Source: Streptomyces sp. CB03234
Lineage (GTDB): Bacteria > Actinomycetota > Actinomycetes > Streptomycetales > Streptomycetaceae
NCBI RefSeq assembly: GCF_001905885.1
Contig: NZ_LIYH01000009.1
Location: 186,001 to 250,000, forward strand
DNA length: 64,000 bases
Direction of reading: 5' to 3'
Shown here: in pieces, positions 8,813-17,981 of the stretch
Layout of the letters: every line of letters starts with the position of its first letter
How positions within the stretch are numbered: the first letter of the stretch is position 1
Made by a program: the position numbers and the translations under genes
The notes under the pieces: model-generated
The model's database searches: none
What the model was told of the DNA's origin: nothing
What the model saw: the letters and a program-made list of their open reading frames with translations, nothing else

Positions 8813-9982
8813 TCAGAGGGCGGGGGTGGGCCGAGCCGCTCGGGCGAGTTCGCGGCGGGCCTTCAGGAAGGGGCGGGGGCGGTCCACGGCGAGGACGGCC
8901 GTGGTGGCGCCGTCGCGTTCGTACCGGGCCAGGAAGCCTCCCCCGTCGATGGTGCCCTCGGCGATGCGGACGGTGTCGCCGTCCCGCCGCCGCCCCGCGA
9001 ACTGGATGCGTGAGCCGTACTGGTCGGACCAGAAGTAGGGAAGGGACCGCGCGGTGGTGACGGTCCGCCCGGCGAGCAGGTTGCGTACGGCGACGGCGGG
9101 CTGTTCGGTGGCGCTGGTCCAGTGCTCGGCGCGCACACCGCCGACGCGGGCGACGTCGCCGACGGCCACGACCTGCGGCAGCGCGGTGACGCAGCCGTCG
9201 TCGCAGAGCACGCCGTCGCCGAGGGCGAGGGTGGAGCCCGCCAGCCAGGCGGTGTTGGGTACGGCTCCGATGCCGACGACGACCACGTCGGCGGGAAGCA
9301 CGCGGCCGTCGCTCAGCTCGACGGCGCGGACGTGGCCCTCGCCGCGCAGGGCCGCCACGGACGCGCCGGTGATCAGCCGCGTGCCGCCGCGCGTATGCAG
9401 GGCGGCGCACACCCCGGCCATCTCGGGGCCGAGGTGGGGGACGAGCGGGAGCGGGGCGGCCTCGACGACGGTGACGTCGTGGCCGAGCGCGGCGCACGAG
9501 GAGGCCGTCTCGGCGCCGATGAAGCCGCCGCCGATGACGACGACCCGGCGCGGGCCGCCGGTCAGGTCCGCCCGCAGGGCGCGGGCGTCGTCGAGCGTAC
9601 GGAGGGTGTGGACGCCGGCCGGGCCGGTGCCGCCGGGGAGCGGGCGGGCGGACGCCCCGGTGGCGATGACGACTCCGTCGGTGGAGACGATGCGCCCGCC
9701 GTCCAGGAGCAGGGTGCGGCCGCGCGGGTCCAGGCCGCGGGCACGGGTGCCGAGCAGCCACTGTGCGGCCAGGCCGGTCTCCTCCTCGGCGTCGGTGAGG
9801 GCGAGCCGGCCCTCGTCGGCGCGGTCGCCGGTGAGGAATTCCTTGGACAGGGGCGGGCGGTCGTAGGGGCGGTGCGGTTCCTCGCCGACGATGACGAGGC
9901 GTCCGTCGAACCCCTGGGCGCGCAGTTCGCGGGCGGTGTACAGGCCCGCGAGCGACGCGCCGACCACGGTCACGGTCTTCAT
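8813..9982 (-). CDS. FAD-dependent ferredoxin reductase, electron donor for the Rieske demethylase
   Basis: The 389-residue pyridine nucleotide-disulfide oxidoreductase starts MKTVTVVGASLAGLYTA (FAD-binding GxSxAG variant). A second dinucleotide motif, VVVIGGGFIGAE, is at about 145-156 for NAD(P)H, then AVGDVAR for FAD, and a reductase C-terminal domain. It resembles ferredoxin reductases of oxygenase systems. Its ATG overlaps the TGA of the upstream Rieske ferredoxin gene (ATGA, 9979-9982). Together they should pass electrons to the Rieske oxygenase at 16848-17981, which has no reductase of its own nearby. Confidence 0.88.
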   Translation of the reverse strand: MKTVTVVGASLAGLYTARELRAQGFDGRLVIVGEEPHRPYDRPPLSKEFLTGDRADEGRLALTDAEEETGLAAQWLLGTRARGLDPRGRTLLLDGGRIVSTDGVVIATGASARPLPGGTGPAGVHTLRTLDDARALRADLTGGPRRVVVIGGGFIGAETASSCAALGHDVTVVEAAPLPLVPHLGPEMAGVCAALHTRGGTRLITGASVAALRGEGHVRAVELSDGRVLPADVVVVGIGAVPNTAWLAGSTLALGDGVLCDDGCVTALPQVVAVGDVARVGGVRAEHWTSATEQPAVAVRNLLAGRTVTTARSLPYFWSDQYGSRIQFAGRRRDGDTVRIAEGTIDGGGFLARYERDGATTAVLAVDRPRPFLKARRELARAARPTPAL

Positions 9983-10299
9983 GCCGCGGTGTCCTCCTGT
10001 GCGGCCGGGCGGACGTGGATGACGCCGTCGGTGACGACAACCTGGTGGGTGCGGACGGGGCGGCGGGCGGGAAGGCAGGTCGGCTGCCCGGTACGGAGAT
10101 CGAATGAGGCGGCGTGGAGCGGGCATTCGACCAGACAGCCTTCCAGCCATCCCTCGGAGAGGGAGGCGTCCTGGTGGCTGCAGGTGTCGTCGATGGCGTA
10201 CAGCTCTCCGTCGGCGTTGAACACCGCGATGGGCGGCGTGGTGTCGATGCGGACGGATTCGCCCGCGGGGAGGTCTTCGAGGCGGCAGACGGGAATCAC
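9979..10299 (-). CDS. Rieske-type [2Fe-2S] ferredoxin
   Basis: A 106-residue single-domain Rieske protein with ligands CSH (C-x-H) and CPLH (C-x2-H) separated by 15 residues, as in the ferredoxin components of non-heme oxygenases. The start is GTG 10299 (AGAGGGG upstream); the in-frame extension to 10488 crosses the regulatory region and the iclR start. Coupled to the reductase gene by an ATGA overlap and divergent from iclR. The IclR-type site at 10368-10396 lies just upstream. Confidence 0.88.
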   Translation of the reverse strand: MIPVCRLEDLPAGESVRIDTTPPIAVFNADGELYAIDDTCSHQDASLSEGWLEGCLVECPLHAASFDLRTGQPTCLPARRPVRTHQVVVTDGVIHVRPAAQEDTAA

Positions 10300-10339
10300 G
10301 GGCACCCCTCTTGGTCCAGATTTCCAGGACTCTTGGGTA

Positions 10340-10363
10340 ACATGACGTTCCACATGACGTTTC
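10340..10363. repeat. Two 12-bp direct repeats in the ferredoxin promoter region
   Basis: ACATGACGTTCC (10340-10351) is followed immediately by ACATGACGTTTC (10352-10363), ten of twelve bases identical. They sit between the ferredoxin start and the IclR-type site, where -35/-10 or a second regulator site would be expected. Function unknown. Confidence 0.5.
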
Positions 10364-10367
10364 ATAT

Positions 10368-10396
10368 GGCGCACAAGGTCGCGCTGTGCGCAACAG
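10368..10396. promoter_or_regulatory. Putative IclR operator, site 1 (ferredoxin/iclR promoter)
   Basis: Contains GCGCAC (10369-10374), 11 nt, then GTGCGCAACAG. The inverted halves GCGCAC/GTGCGC are perfect. The same arrangement with the same 11-nt spacing and the same GTGCGCAACAG half recurs upstream of the formaldehyde dehydrogenase gene (11453-11482), which makes the nearby IclR protein the natural candidate ligand. Confidence 0.65.
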
Positions 10397-10477
10397 AATC
10401 CGGTCGGGGCGCCTGCCGCGTCAAGGGCTTCCCGAAGATGCGGCCCGAAGAGGCCGCAAGGTGGTGAGAGTTGAGCT

Positions 10478-11296
10478 ATGACCCGCAACCAGACAGTGGC
10501 TGATCAGACCGAGGAGACGCGGGAGCGGACACCCAAGGGCGCGGCGGGAGCGATCCAGTCGGTGGACCGGGCGGTGAGCGTACTGGAGATCCTCGCCCGG
10601 CACGGCGAGGCGGGCGTCACCGACATCGCCGACGAGCTCGACGTCCACAAGTCGACGGCCTTCCGGCTGCTCGGGGTGCTGGAGAACCGGGGCCTGGTCA
10701 GCCAGGCGCAGGACCGCGGCAAGTACTTCCTGGGGGCGGGCGTACTGCGCCTGGCGGGGGCGGCGGCAGTACGGCTGGACATCTCGCAGGAGGGCGCACC
10801 GGTGTGCCGGGAGCTCGCCGACGAGCTGGGCGAGACGGTCAACATCGCGGTGCTGGACGACGACGCGGCCGTCAACATCATGCAGGCGCGCGGCCCCGCG
10901 TCCGTCACGGCGCAGAACTGGCTGGGCAGACGCACCCCGTTGCACGCCACCTCCAGCGGCAAGGTGCTGCTCGCGCACCTGCCGGTCACGTTGCGGGAGG
11001 GGCTGCTGGCGCGGGCGCTGCCGCGGTTCACCGAGCACACGGTGACCAGCGCCGGGATGCTGCGCGGCGAGCTGGAGTCGGTGGTGGCGCAGGGGTTCGC
11101 CCTGGCGGCGGAGGAGCTGGAGCTGGGGCTGAACGCGGTGGCCGCGCCGGTGCGGGCCCACGACGGCAAGGTCACCGGCGCGCTGAGCGTGTCGGGGCCG
11201 GCGTACCGGCTGGAGCGGGACCGGCTGCCGGAGCTGGCGCGGCGCACGGTCACGGCGGCCGGCGAGCTGTCCCGGCGGATGGGGTACGGGATCTGA
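10478..11296 (+). CDS. IclR family transcriptional regulator of the choline/betaine island
   Basis: The 272-residue protein has a winged HTH at about 25-90 (VTDIADELDVHKSTAFRLL) and an IclR effector domain (HATSSGKVLLAHLP and GFALAAEELELGLNAVAAPV). It lies between the divergent ferredoxin-reductase pair and the plus-strand demethylation operon, both of which carry a matching inverted repeat. It probably represses both until an intermediate of choline or betaine breakdown binds. Start ATG 10478; a terminator follows the stop. Confidence 0.92.
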   Translation: MTRNQTVADQTEETRERTPKGAAGAIQSVDRAVSVLEILARHGEAGVTDIADELDVHKSTAFRLLGVLENRGLVSQAQDRGKYFLGAGVLRLAGAAAVRLDISQEGAPVCRELADELGETVNIAVLDDDAAVNIMQARGPASVTAQNWLGRRTPLHATSSGKVLLAHLPVTLREGLLARALPRFTEHTVTSAGMLRGELESVVAQGFALAAEELELGLNAVAAPVRAHDGKVTGALSVSGPAYRLERDRLPELARRTVTAAGELSRRMGYGI

Positions 11297-11319
11297 CGTA
11301 TCACCGGCAAGGGAAACGG

Positions 11320-11353
11320 GAAGCGGGGCCAGGGATCCACCTGGCCCCGCTTC
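11320..11353 (+). terminator. Intrinsic terminator after iclR
   Basis: A perfect 13-bp inverted repeat (gaagcggggccag at 11320-11332 and its complement at 11341-11353, 8-nt loop) starts 24 nt after the iclR stop, separating it from the next promoter. Confidence 0.8.
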
Positions 11354-11414
11354 TCCGTGTGTCCGGCGCGTTTCCCTGCCCGGGGTGGTTTTGCGCGTCG
11401 TTAACCCGCGCCTC

Positions 11415-11444
11415 TTGACGGCCACTTGTCGGCGTTCCCAGTAT
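11415..11444 (+). promoter_or_regulatory. Putative promoter of the C1/betaine operon
   Basis: TTGACG at 11415-11420 and CAGTAT at 11439-11444 are 18 nt apart, a plausible sigma-HrdB-type pair. The IclR-type site begins 9 nt downstream at 11453, where a bound repressor would block initiation or early elongation. Confidence 0.45.
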
Positions 11445-11452
11445 GTTCCCCG

Positions 11453-11482
11453 TCGCGCAACCCATAGCGCAGTGCGCAACAG
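11453..11482. promoter_or_regulatory. Putative IclR operator, site 2 (demethylation operon promoter)
   Basis: GCGCAA (11455-11460), 11 nt, then GTGCGCAACAG (11472-11482). It matches site 1 at 10368-10396 in both halves and spacing, and lies between the putative -10 region and the GTG start of the formaldehyde dehydrogenase gene. Confidence 0.65.
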
Positions 11483-11496
11483 CAGAGGAGTCTGTC

Positions 11497-12582
11497 GTGC
11501 CACATGAGGTCCGTGCCGTCGTCGCCGTGAAGAAGGGCGCACCCGTCGAGGTGCAGACGATCGTGGTGCCCGATCCGGGCCCCGGGGAGGTGCTCGTCTC
11601 CGTCCAGGCCTGCGGGGTCTGCCATACGGATCTGCACTACCGGGAGGGTGCCATCGACGACGACTTCCCCTTCCTCCTCGGCCACGAGGCGGCCGGCACC
11701 GTCGACGCCGTCGGCGACGGCGTGACGGGACTGGCCCCCGGCGACTACGTCGTCATCGCCTGGCGCGCCCCGTGCGGCGAGTGCCGGTCCTGCCGCCGTG
11801 GTCGCCCCTGGTACTGCTTCGACTCCCGCAACGCGGTGCAGCCGATGACCCTGTTGGACGGTACGCCGCTCTCCCCCGCCCTCGGCATCGGCGCGTTCGC
11901 CGAGAAGACGCTGGTCGCCGCCGGGCAGGCGGTGAAGATCGACCCGGCCGCCCGGCCCGAGGCGGCGGGGCTCATCGGCTGCGGGGTGATGGCCGGTTAC
12001 GGTGCCGCCGTGAACACCGGCAACGTCGGCCGGGGCGACACCGTCGCCGTCATCGGCTGCGGCGGCGTCGGCAACGCGGCGATCGCGGGCGCCTCGCTCG
12101 CCGGGGCTCGGCGGGTGATCGCCGTCGACATCGACGACCGGAAGCTGGACGCGGCCACCCGGTTCGGGGCGACGCACACCGTCAACTCCCGTGGTACGGA
12201 CCCGGTCGAGGCGGTGCGTGAGCTGACCGGCGGTTTCGGGGTGGACGTGGCGATCGACGCGGTCGGGCGGCCCGAGACGTACACACAGGCCTTCTACATG
12301 CGCGACCACGCGGGGCTGCTGGTGCAGGTGGGGGTGCCGGAGCCGGAGATGCGGCTGGAGCTGCCGCTGATCGACCTGTTCTCGCGGGGCGGCGCCCTGA
12401 AGTCGTCCTGGTACGGGGACTGCCTGCCGAGCCGGGACTTCCCGATCCTCATCGACCAGTACCTGAGCGGCCGGCTGGACATCGGCGCGTTCGTCACGGA
12501 GACGATCGCCCTGGAGGACGTCGAGGGCGCGTTCGCGAAGATGCACCGGGGCGAGGTCCTGCGCTCGGTGGTCGTCCTGTGA
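11497..12582 (+). CDS. fadH: S-(hydroxymethyl)mycothiol dehydrogenase (formaldehyde detoxification)
   Basis: A 361-residue zinc MDR alcohol dehydrogenase. Catalytic zinc ligands are in ACGVCHTDLHY and GHEAAG, the structural-zinc cysteine set is CGECRSCRRGRPWYC, and the Rossmann motif is GCGGVG. The whole protein follows the mycothiol-dependent formaldehyde dehydrogenase pattern (SPALGIGAFAEKTLVA, LKSSWYGDCLPSRDFP). It would oxidise the mycothiol adduct of formaldehyde released by the three demethylating enzymes encoded downstream. Start GTG 11497 with AGAGGAG upstream; its stop overlaps the next start (GTGA), so it heads a coupled operon under the IclR-type site. Confidence 0.93.
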   Translation: MPHEVRAVVAVKKGAPVEVQTIVVPDPGPGEVLVSVQACGVCHTDLHYREGAIDDDFPFLLGHEAAGTVDAVGDGVTGLAPGDYVVIAWRAPCGECRSCRRGRPWYCFDSRNAVQPMTLLDGTPLSPALGIGAFAEKTLVAAGQAVKIDPAARPEAAGLIGCGVMAGYGAAVNTGNVGRGDTVAVIGCGGVGNAAIAGASLAGARRVIAVDIDDRKLDAATRFGATHTVNSRGTDPVEAVRELTGGFGVDVAIDAVGRPETYTQAFYMRDHAGLLVQVGVPEPEMRLELPLIDLFSRGGALKSSWYGDCLPSRDFPILIDQYLSGRLDIGAFVTETIALEDVEGAFAKMHRGEVLRSVVVL

Positions 12583-13199
12583 GCATCGCGCGTGCCGAGC
12601 GGGTCGTCACCTCCGGCACGTTCAGCCTCGACGGGGAGACCTTCGACGTCGACAACAACGTGTGGCTGGTGGGCGACGACGACGAGGTGCTGATCGTCGA
12701 CGCCGCCCACGACGCGCCCGCCATCGTGGCGGCCGTCGCGGGCCGCCGGGTCACCGCCGTCGTGTGCACCCACGGCCACGACGACCACATCGGTGCGGCG
12801 CCCGCCCTCGCCGAGGCCACCGGGGCGCCCGTCCTCCTGCACCCAGCCGACCGTGAGCTGTGGGACACCGTCCACCCGGACCGCGCACCGGACGGAGACC
12901 TGCGCGACGGGCAGCGGCTGCTCGTCGCCGGGATCCGGGCGCGGGTGCTGCACACGCCCGGGCACACCTGGGGCAGCTGTGCGCTCCATGTGCCGTTCCT
13001 GGACGCCGTGTTCACCGGTGACACCCTCTTCCACGGCGGCCCGGGCGCGACCGGCCGCTCCTACTCGGACCGTCCGGCGATCCTCGCGTCGCTGCGCGGT
13101 CGGCTGCTGACCCTGCCGGGCGGCACCGTCGTCCACACCGGGCACGGCTCCGACACGACGATCGCCGCCGAGCGGCCGCACGTACCGGCCGCGCCATGA
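12579..13199 (+). CDS. Metallo-beta-lactamase-fold hydrolase, likely S-formylmycothiol hydrolase
   Basis: The 206-residue protein has the MBL metal motif THGHDDHIG (HxHxDH) near residue 66, the later histidine in HTPGHTWGS, and the aspartate in FTGDTLF. Glyoxalase II-like hydrolases of this type often follow FadH-type genes in actinobacteria and are thought to hydrolyse S-formylmycothiol; that role is inferred from context. It starts with GTG at 12579 overlapping the upstream stop, and its own stop overlaps an ATG at 13196. Confidence 0.85.
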   Translation: MSIARAERVVTSGTFSLDGETFDVDNNVWLVGDDDEVLIVDAAHDAPAIVAAVAGRRVTAVVCTHGHDDHIGAAPALAEATGAPVLLHPADRELWDTVHPDRAPDGDLRDGQRLLVAGIRARVLHTPGHTWGSCALHVPFLDAVFTGDTLFHGGPGATGRSYSDRPAILASLRGRLLTLPGGTVVHTGHGSDTTIAAERPHVPAAP

Positions 13200-13216
13200 G
13201 CCACCCAAGGAGGGGC

Positions 13217-15663
13217 ATGTCCAGCACGTCCCGAGCCAACCCCCGTGTCGTGGTGATCGGCGCCGGCATCGTCGGCTGCTCGCTCGCCGACGAGCTGACC
13301 GCCCGAGGCTGGACCGACGTCACCGTCCTCGACCAGGGCCCGCTCCCCGCCCCGGGCGGCTCCACGTCCCACGCGCCCGGGCTCGTCTTCCAGACCAACC
13401 CGTCCAAGACGCTCACGAGTTCGCCGCCTACACGGTCGAGAAGTTCAGCGCCCTGGAGGCCGACGGGGAGTCCTGCTTCCACCGGGTCGGCGGGCTGGAG
13501 CTCGCCACCACCGAAGAACGCCTCGCCGAACTGCACCGCAGGGCCGGGTACGCGGCCTCCTGGGGCGTGCGCGGCGAGGTGGTCCGGCCGTCCCGCTGCA
13601 AGGAGCTGTGGCCGCTGCTCGACGAGACCAAGGTCCTCGGCGGCTTCCACACCCCCGGCGACGGGCTCGCCCGCGCCGTCCTCGCCTGCCGGGCCCAGAT
13701 GGTACGGGCCGAGGCGCGCGGCGCCCGGTTCCTGGAGCGGCACACCGTCACGGGCATCGAGCGGGAGGCCGGCCGGGTGACCGGCGTCGTCACCGACCGG
13801 GGCGCCTTCCCAGCCGACCACGTCGTCTCGGCCGCCGGTTTCTGGGGCCCGGTCGTGGGCCGCATGGCCGGCGTGGACGTGCCGCTGCTCCCCCTCGCCC
13901 ACCAGTACGTCACCACGGGCCCGCTGCCGGAACTGGCCGGCGCCCGTGCAGAAGCCTCCCGGCCCATCCTCCGCTTCCAGGACCGCGACCTGTACTTCCG
14001 CGAGCACACCGACCGCATCGGCATCGGCAGCTACGCGCACCGGCCGCTGCCCGTCGACCCGTGCACCGTCCCGGCGTACGACGAGGCGCCCGACACGCCC
14101 AGGAGGATGCCGTCCTCGTACCCCTTCACGCCGGAGGACTTCGCGCCGAGCTGGAAGGACTGCGCCTGGCTGCTGCCCGCGCTGGGGAAGGCCGACATCC
14201 AGGAGGGCTTCAACGGGGTCTTCTCCTTCACGCCCGACGGGATGCCGGTCCTCGGCGAGTCGCGCTCCCTGCGCGGCTTCTGGCTCGCCGAAGCGGTCTG
14301 GGTGACGCACTCGGCGGGTGTCGCGAAGGCCGTCGCGGAGTGGATGGTCGAGGGGCGGCCCCGCACCGACGTCCACGAGTGCGACCTCACCCGCTTCGAG
14401 GACGCCCAGCGCTCCCCGGCGTACGTCCGTGAACGCGGTTCACAGCGATTCGTCGAGGTGTACGACGTCATCCATCCCCTCCAGCCCATGGAGCGGCCAC
14501 GCCCGCTGCGCGTGAGCCCCTTCTACGCCCGGCAGTGCGAGCTGGGCGCGTCCTTCCTGGAGGGCGGCGGCTGGGAGCGGCCCCATTGGTACGAGGCGAA
14601 CGCCCCGCTCGCCGAGGGCCTGGACCTGCCGGAGCGGGACGCCTGGTCGGCCCGCCACTGGTCGCCGGTCGCCGCCGCCGAGGCGAAGGCCACCCGCGAG
14701 AAGGTGGCGCTGTACGACATGACCCCGCTACGCCGGCTGGAGGTCACCGGCCCCGGCGCCCTCGCCTTCCTCCAGCGCATGACCACCAACAACCTCGCCA
14801 AGAAGCCGGGCGCGGTGACCTACACCCTGCTCCTGGACGAGTCCGGTGGCATCCGCTCGGACCTCACCGTGGCGCGGCTCGCGGAGGACCGGTTCCAGAT
14901 CGGCGCCAACAGCCGCGCCGACGAGGACTGGCTGCTGCGGCACGCGCCGGACGACGTACGGATCCGTGACATCACCTCCGGGACCTGCTGCATCGGTGTG
15001 TGGGGGCCGCTCGCCCGGGACCTCGTACAGCCGCTGACCCGCGACGACTTCTCGCACCGGGGCTTCGGCTACTTCCGGGCCAAGGAGACGTACATCGGGC
15101 ACGTCCCGGTGACGGCGATGCGGCTGAGTTACGTGGGTGAGCTGGGCTGGGAGCTGTACACCAGCGCCGACCTGGGGCTGCGGCTCTGGGACACCCTGTG
15201 GGAGGCCGGGCGGGAGCACGGTGTCGTCGCCGCCGGGCGGTCCGCCTTCAACAGCCTGCGCCTGGAGAAGGGCTACCGGTCGTGGGGTCACGACATGACC
15301 GGCGAGCACACCCCGTACGAGGCGGGTGTCGGCTTCGCCGTCCGCATGGACAAGGGGGACTTCGCCGGGCGCGCCGCGCTGGAGAAGGCCGGGGAGCCGC
15401 GCCGGAGGCTCACCGCCCTGCTGCTGGACGACCCCGCGTCCGTCGTGCTCGGCAAGGAGCCGGTGTTCGTCGACGGGGAGCCCGCCGGGTACGTGACGAG
15501 CGCCGCGTACGGCTACACGCTCGGCCGCTGCGTCGCGTACGCCTGGCTGCCGCCGCTGGCCACGGGCACGGCCGTGCACGTGGAGTACGCCGGGCGGAAG
15601 GTGCCGGCGACGGTCGCCGACGAGCCGCTGTTCGACCCGGAGATGAGCCGTATCCGCCGCTAG
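13217..15663 (+). CDS. Dimethylglycine/sarcosine dehydrogenase-type FAD-GcvT protein, frameshifted in this sequence
   Basis: The N-terminal FAD motif VVVIGAGIVGCSLA starts in one frame, but after codon 67 (13415-13417) homologous sequence continues in another frame (EFAAYTVEKF, then HRVGGLELATTEERLAEL) through to 15663. Adding one base near 13416 restores a single 815-residue protein, the usual length. Domains are an N-terminal DAO/FAD domain, an FAO_M linker and a C-terminal folate-binding GcvT barrel (GLEKGYRSWGHDM; SAAYGYTLGRCVAYAWLP). Such proteins demethylate dimethylglycine or sarcosine, passing the methyl group to tetrahydrofolate or as formaldehyde. ATG 13217 has AAGGAGGGG upstream. 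Taken literally the sequence encodes only 13196-13780, so this is either a pseudogene or a one-base sequence error. Confidence 0.85.
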
Positions 15664-15683
15664 GCGCCATGGAGGCCGAAAAG

Positions 15684-16838
15684 ATGTCACCCACCTATGA
15701 CGTGATCGTGGTCGGCCTGGGCGGGATGGGCAGCGCCGCCGCCCACCACCTGTCCGCGCGCGGCGCCCGGGTGCTGGGCCTGGAGAAGTTCGGCCCCGTG
15801 CACAACCGGGGCTCCAGCCACGGCGGTTCACGCATCACCCGCCAGTCGTACTTCGAGGACCCGGCGTACGTACCGCTGCTGCTGCGCGCCTATGAGCTGT
15901 ACGGACAACTGGAGCGGGACACGGGACGGGACATCGCCACGCTGTGCGGCGGGGTGATGCTCGGCCACCCGGAGTCCCGTACCGTCGCCGGTTCGCTGCT
16001 GTCGGCCGAGCGGTGGGGTCTGCCGCACGAGATGCTGGACGCCAAGGAGATCCGCCGCCGGTTCCCCACGCTCACCCCGGGCGACGACGAGGTGGCGCTG
16101 TACGAGGCGCGGGCCGGGCTGCTGCGGCCCGAGAACACGGTGGCCGCCCACCTCCAGCTGGCCACGCGCGCGGGGGCCGACCTGCACTTCGAGGAGCCGC
16201 TGCTGCGCTGGGAGCCGTACCGCGACGGGGTACGCGTCCACACCGCCGAGAACACCTACACGGCCGGGCAGCTGGTGATCTGCCCCGGCGCGTGGGCGCC
16301 GCGGCTGCTGACCGACCTGGGGGTGCCGTTCACGATCGAGCGGCAGGTCATGTACTGGTTCCAGCCGGAGGGCGGCACCGAGCCCTTCCTGCCCGGGAAC
16401 CACCCGATCTACATCTGGGAGGACGCGGACGACGTCCAGATCTACGGGTTCCCGGCGATCGACGGGCCCGAGCTGGGCGCGAAGGTCGCCTTCTTCCGCA
16501 AGGGCACCGTCTGCACCCCGGAGACCATCGAGCGGACCGTACACGATTTCGAGGTGGCGGCGATGGCCGAGCAGGCCGCCAGACTGATCCCGGCCCTCCC
16601 CGGCCGGTTCCTCAAGGCCGCGACCTGCATGTACTCGAACACCCCCGACGAGCACTTCGTGATCGCCCGCCACCCCCGGCACCCGGAATCCGTGACCGTC
16701 GCGTGCGGCTTCTCCGGGCACGGCTTCAAGTTCGTGCCGGTCGTCGGCGAGATCGTGGCCGACCTGGCGCTGACCGGCACCACGGACCATCCCATCGAGC
16801 TCTTCCACCCCCGGCGCCTCACCGCCGCGCCCGCCTAG
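15684..16838 (+). CDS. soxA: Monomeric sarcosine oxidase / N-methyl amino acid oxidase
   Basis: The 384-residue MSOX/MTOX-family flavoprotein starts MSPTYDVIVVGLGGMGSA (FAD motif GxGxxG), followed by the GSSHGGSRITRQSY loop, FAD-linking sequence ACGFSGHGFKFVP near the end, and MYSNTPDEHFVI, all typical of monomeric sarcosine oxidases. The covalent-flavin cysteine position in the family (TCMYSNTPD) is present. It would convert sarcosine to glycine, formaldehyde and H2O2, the last demethylation of the pathway. ATG 15684 is chosen over 15669 because GGAGG lies between them. Operon spacing 20 nt and 9 nt. Confidence 0.9.
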   Translation: MSPTYDVIVVGLGGMGSAAAHHLSARGARVLGLEKFGPVHNRGSSHGGSRITRQSYFEDPAYVPLLLRAYELYGQLERDTGRDIATLCGGVMLGHPESRTVAGSLLSAERWGLPHEMLDAKEIRRRFPTLTPGDDEVALYEARAGLLRPENTVAAHLQLATRAGADLHFEEPLLRWEPYRDGVRVHTAENTYTAGQLVICPGAWAPRLLTDLGVPFTIERQVMYWFQPEGGTEPFLPGNHPIYIWEDADDVQIYGFPAIDGPELGAKVAFFRKGTVCTPETIERTVHDFEVAAMAEQAARLIPALPGRFLKAATCMYSNTPDEHFVIARHPRHPESVTVACGFSGHGFKFVPVVGEIVADLALTGTTDHPIELFHPRRLTAAPA

Positions 16839-16847
16839 GAGCCCGCC

Positions 16848-17981
16848 GTGACGACAACACCCCTGTCCCCCAGCCTGATAGCGACGCTCCCCGGCCACTA
16901 CTACACCGACCCGGACGTCTTCCGGCAGGAGCAGGAGCGGCTCTTCGAGTCCCTGTGGTTCTGCGCGGTCCGCGGCGCCGACCTCGCCAGGCCCGGCGCG
17001 TTCCGGACCGTCCAGGTCGGCCGCGAGAGCGTCATCGTCACCCGCGACCGGGCCGGTGAGCTACGCGCGTTCCTCAACATCTGCCGGCACCGGGGCGCCC
17101 GCCTGTGCCTGGAGGAGGCGGGAGAGGTGCGCCGCAACCTCCAGTGCCCGTACCACGCCTGGACCTACGACCTGGACGGCCATCTGGTCGCCGCGCCGAA
17201 CCTGACGAAGATGCCGGACATCGACCGCACCGCGTACGGCCTGGTGGCGGTGCGCCTGCGCGAGTGGCTCGGCTACGCGTGGGTGTGCCTGGCCGACGAG
17301 CCGCCGTCGTTCGAGGAGACGGTGATCGGCGCGGCGGTGGAGCGGCTCGGCGACGCGGCGTCCATCGAGCGCTACCGGGTCGAGGACCTGGCGCTCGGCC
17401 GCCGCGTCACCTACGACGTGAAGGCGAACTGGAAGCTGATCGTCGAGAACTTCATGGAGTGCTACCACTGCGCGACGATCCATCCGGAACTGACCGATGT
17501 GCTGCCGGAGTTCGCGGAGGGCTACGCGGCGCAGTACTACGTCGGTCACGGCGCCGAGTTCGGCGACGGCATCGAGGGCTTCACGGTCGACGGCAGCGCG
17601 GGGTTCGCGAAGCTGCCCGAGGTCACGGCCGACCAGGACCGGCGCTACTACGCGATCACCGTCAAGCCGACGGTCTTCATCAACCTGGTCCCCGACCATG
17701 TGATCCTGCACCGGATGTTCCCGCTCGCCGAGGACCGCACGGTCGTGGAGTGCGACTGGCTGTACGCGCCCGAGGTCGTCGCCTCGGGCGCGGACGTGTC
17801 CAAGTCGGTGGAGCTGTTCCACCGGGTCAACGTCCAGGACTTCGACGCGTGCGAGCGCACCCAGCCGGCGATGGCGTCCCGCGCCTACCGGTCCGGTGGC
17901 GTGCTCGTGCCGACCGAGCACCACATCGGGATCTTCCACGCCTGGCTGACCGAGCACCTGGGAGGCGCCTCTCATGCCTGA
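16848..17981 (+). CDS. Rieske non-heme iron oxygenase, glycine betaine demethylase alpha subunit (GbcA-like)
   Basis: A 377-residue protein with N-terminal Rieske ligands CRH and CPYH (in CRHRGARLC and CPYHAWTY, about residues 76-105) and a C-terminal catalytic domain with the mononuclear iron motif ECYHCATIHPEL. The glycine betaine/stachydrine demethylase group has this shape. It would turn betaine into dimethylglycine and formaldehyde using electrons from the ferredoxin/reductase pair at 8813-10299. GTG start at 16848 with AGGAG upstream; its end overlaps the next gene by 8 nt. Confidence 0.9.
   Translation: MTTTPLSPSLIATLPGHYYTDPDVFRQEQERLFESLWFCAVRGADLARPGAFRTVQVGRESVIVTRDRAGELRAFLNICRHRGARLCLEEAGEVRRNLQCPYHAWTYDLDGHLVAAPNLTKMPDIDRTAYGLVAVRLREWLGYAWVCLADEPPSFEETVIGAAVERLGDAASIERYRVEDLALGRRVTYDVKANWKLIVENFMECYHCATIHPELTDVLPEFAEGYAAQYYVGHGAEFGDGIEGFTVDGSAGFAKLPEVTADQDRRYYAITVKPTVFINLVPDHVILHRMFPLAEDRTVVECDWLYAPEVVASGADVSKSVELFHRVNVQDFDACERTQPAMASRAYRSGGVLVPTEHHIGIFHAWLTEHLGGASHA

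Noticed and set aside
8271..10040. 589-codon minus frame opposite DUF4259 and the ferredoxin reductase
   Set aside because: Arginine-rich shadow of the reductase frame; no family motif.
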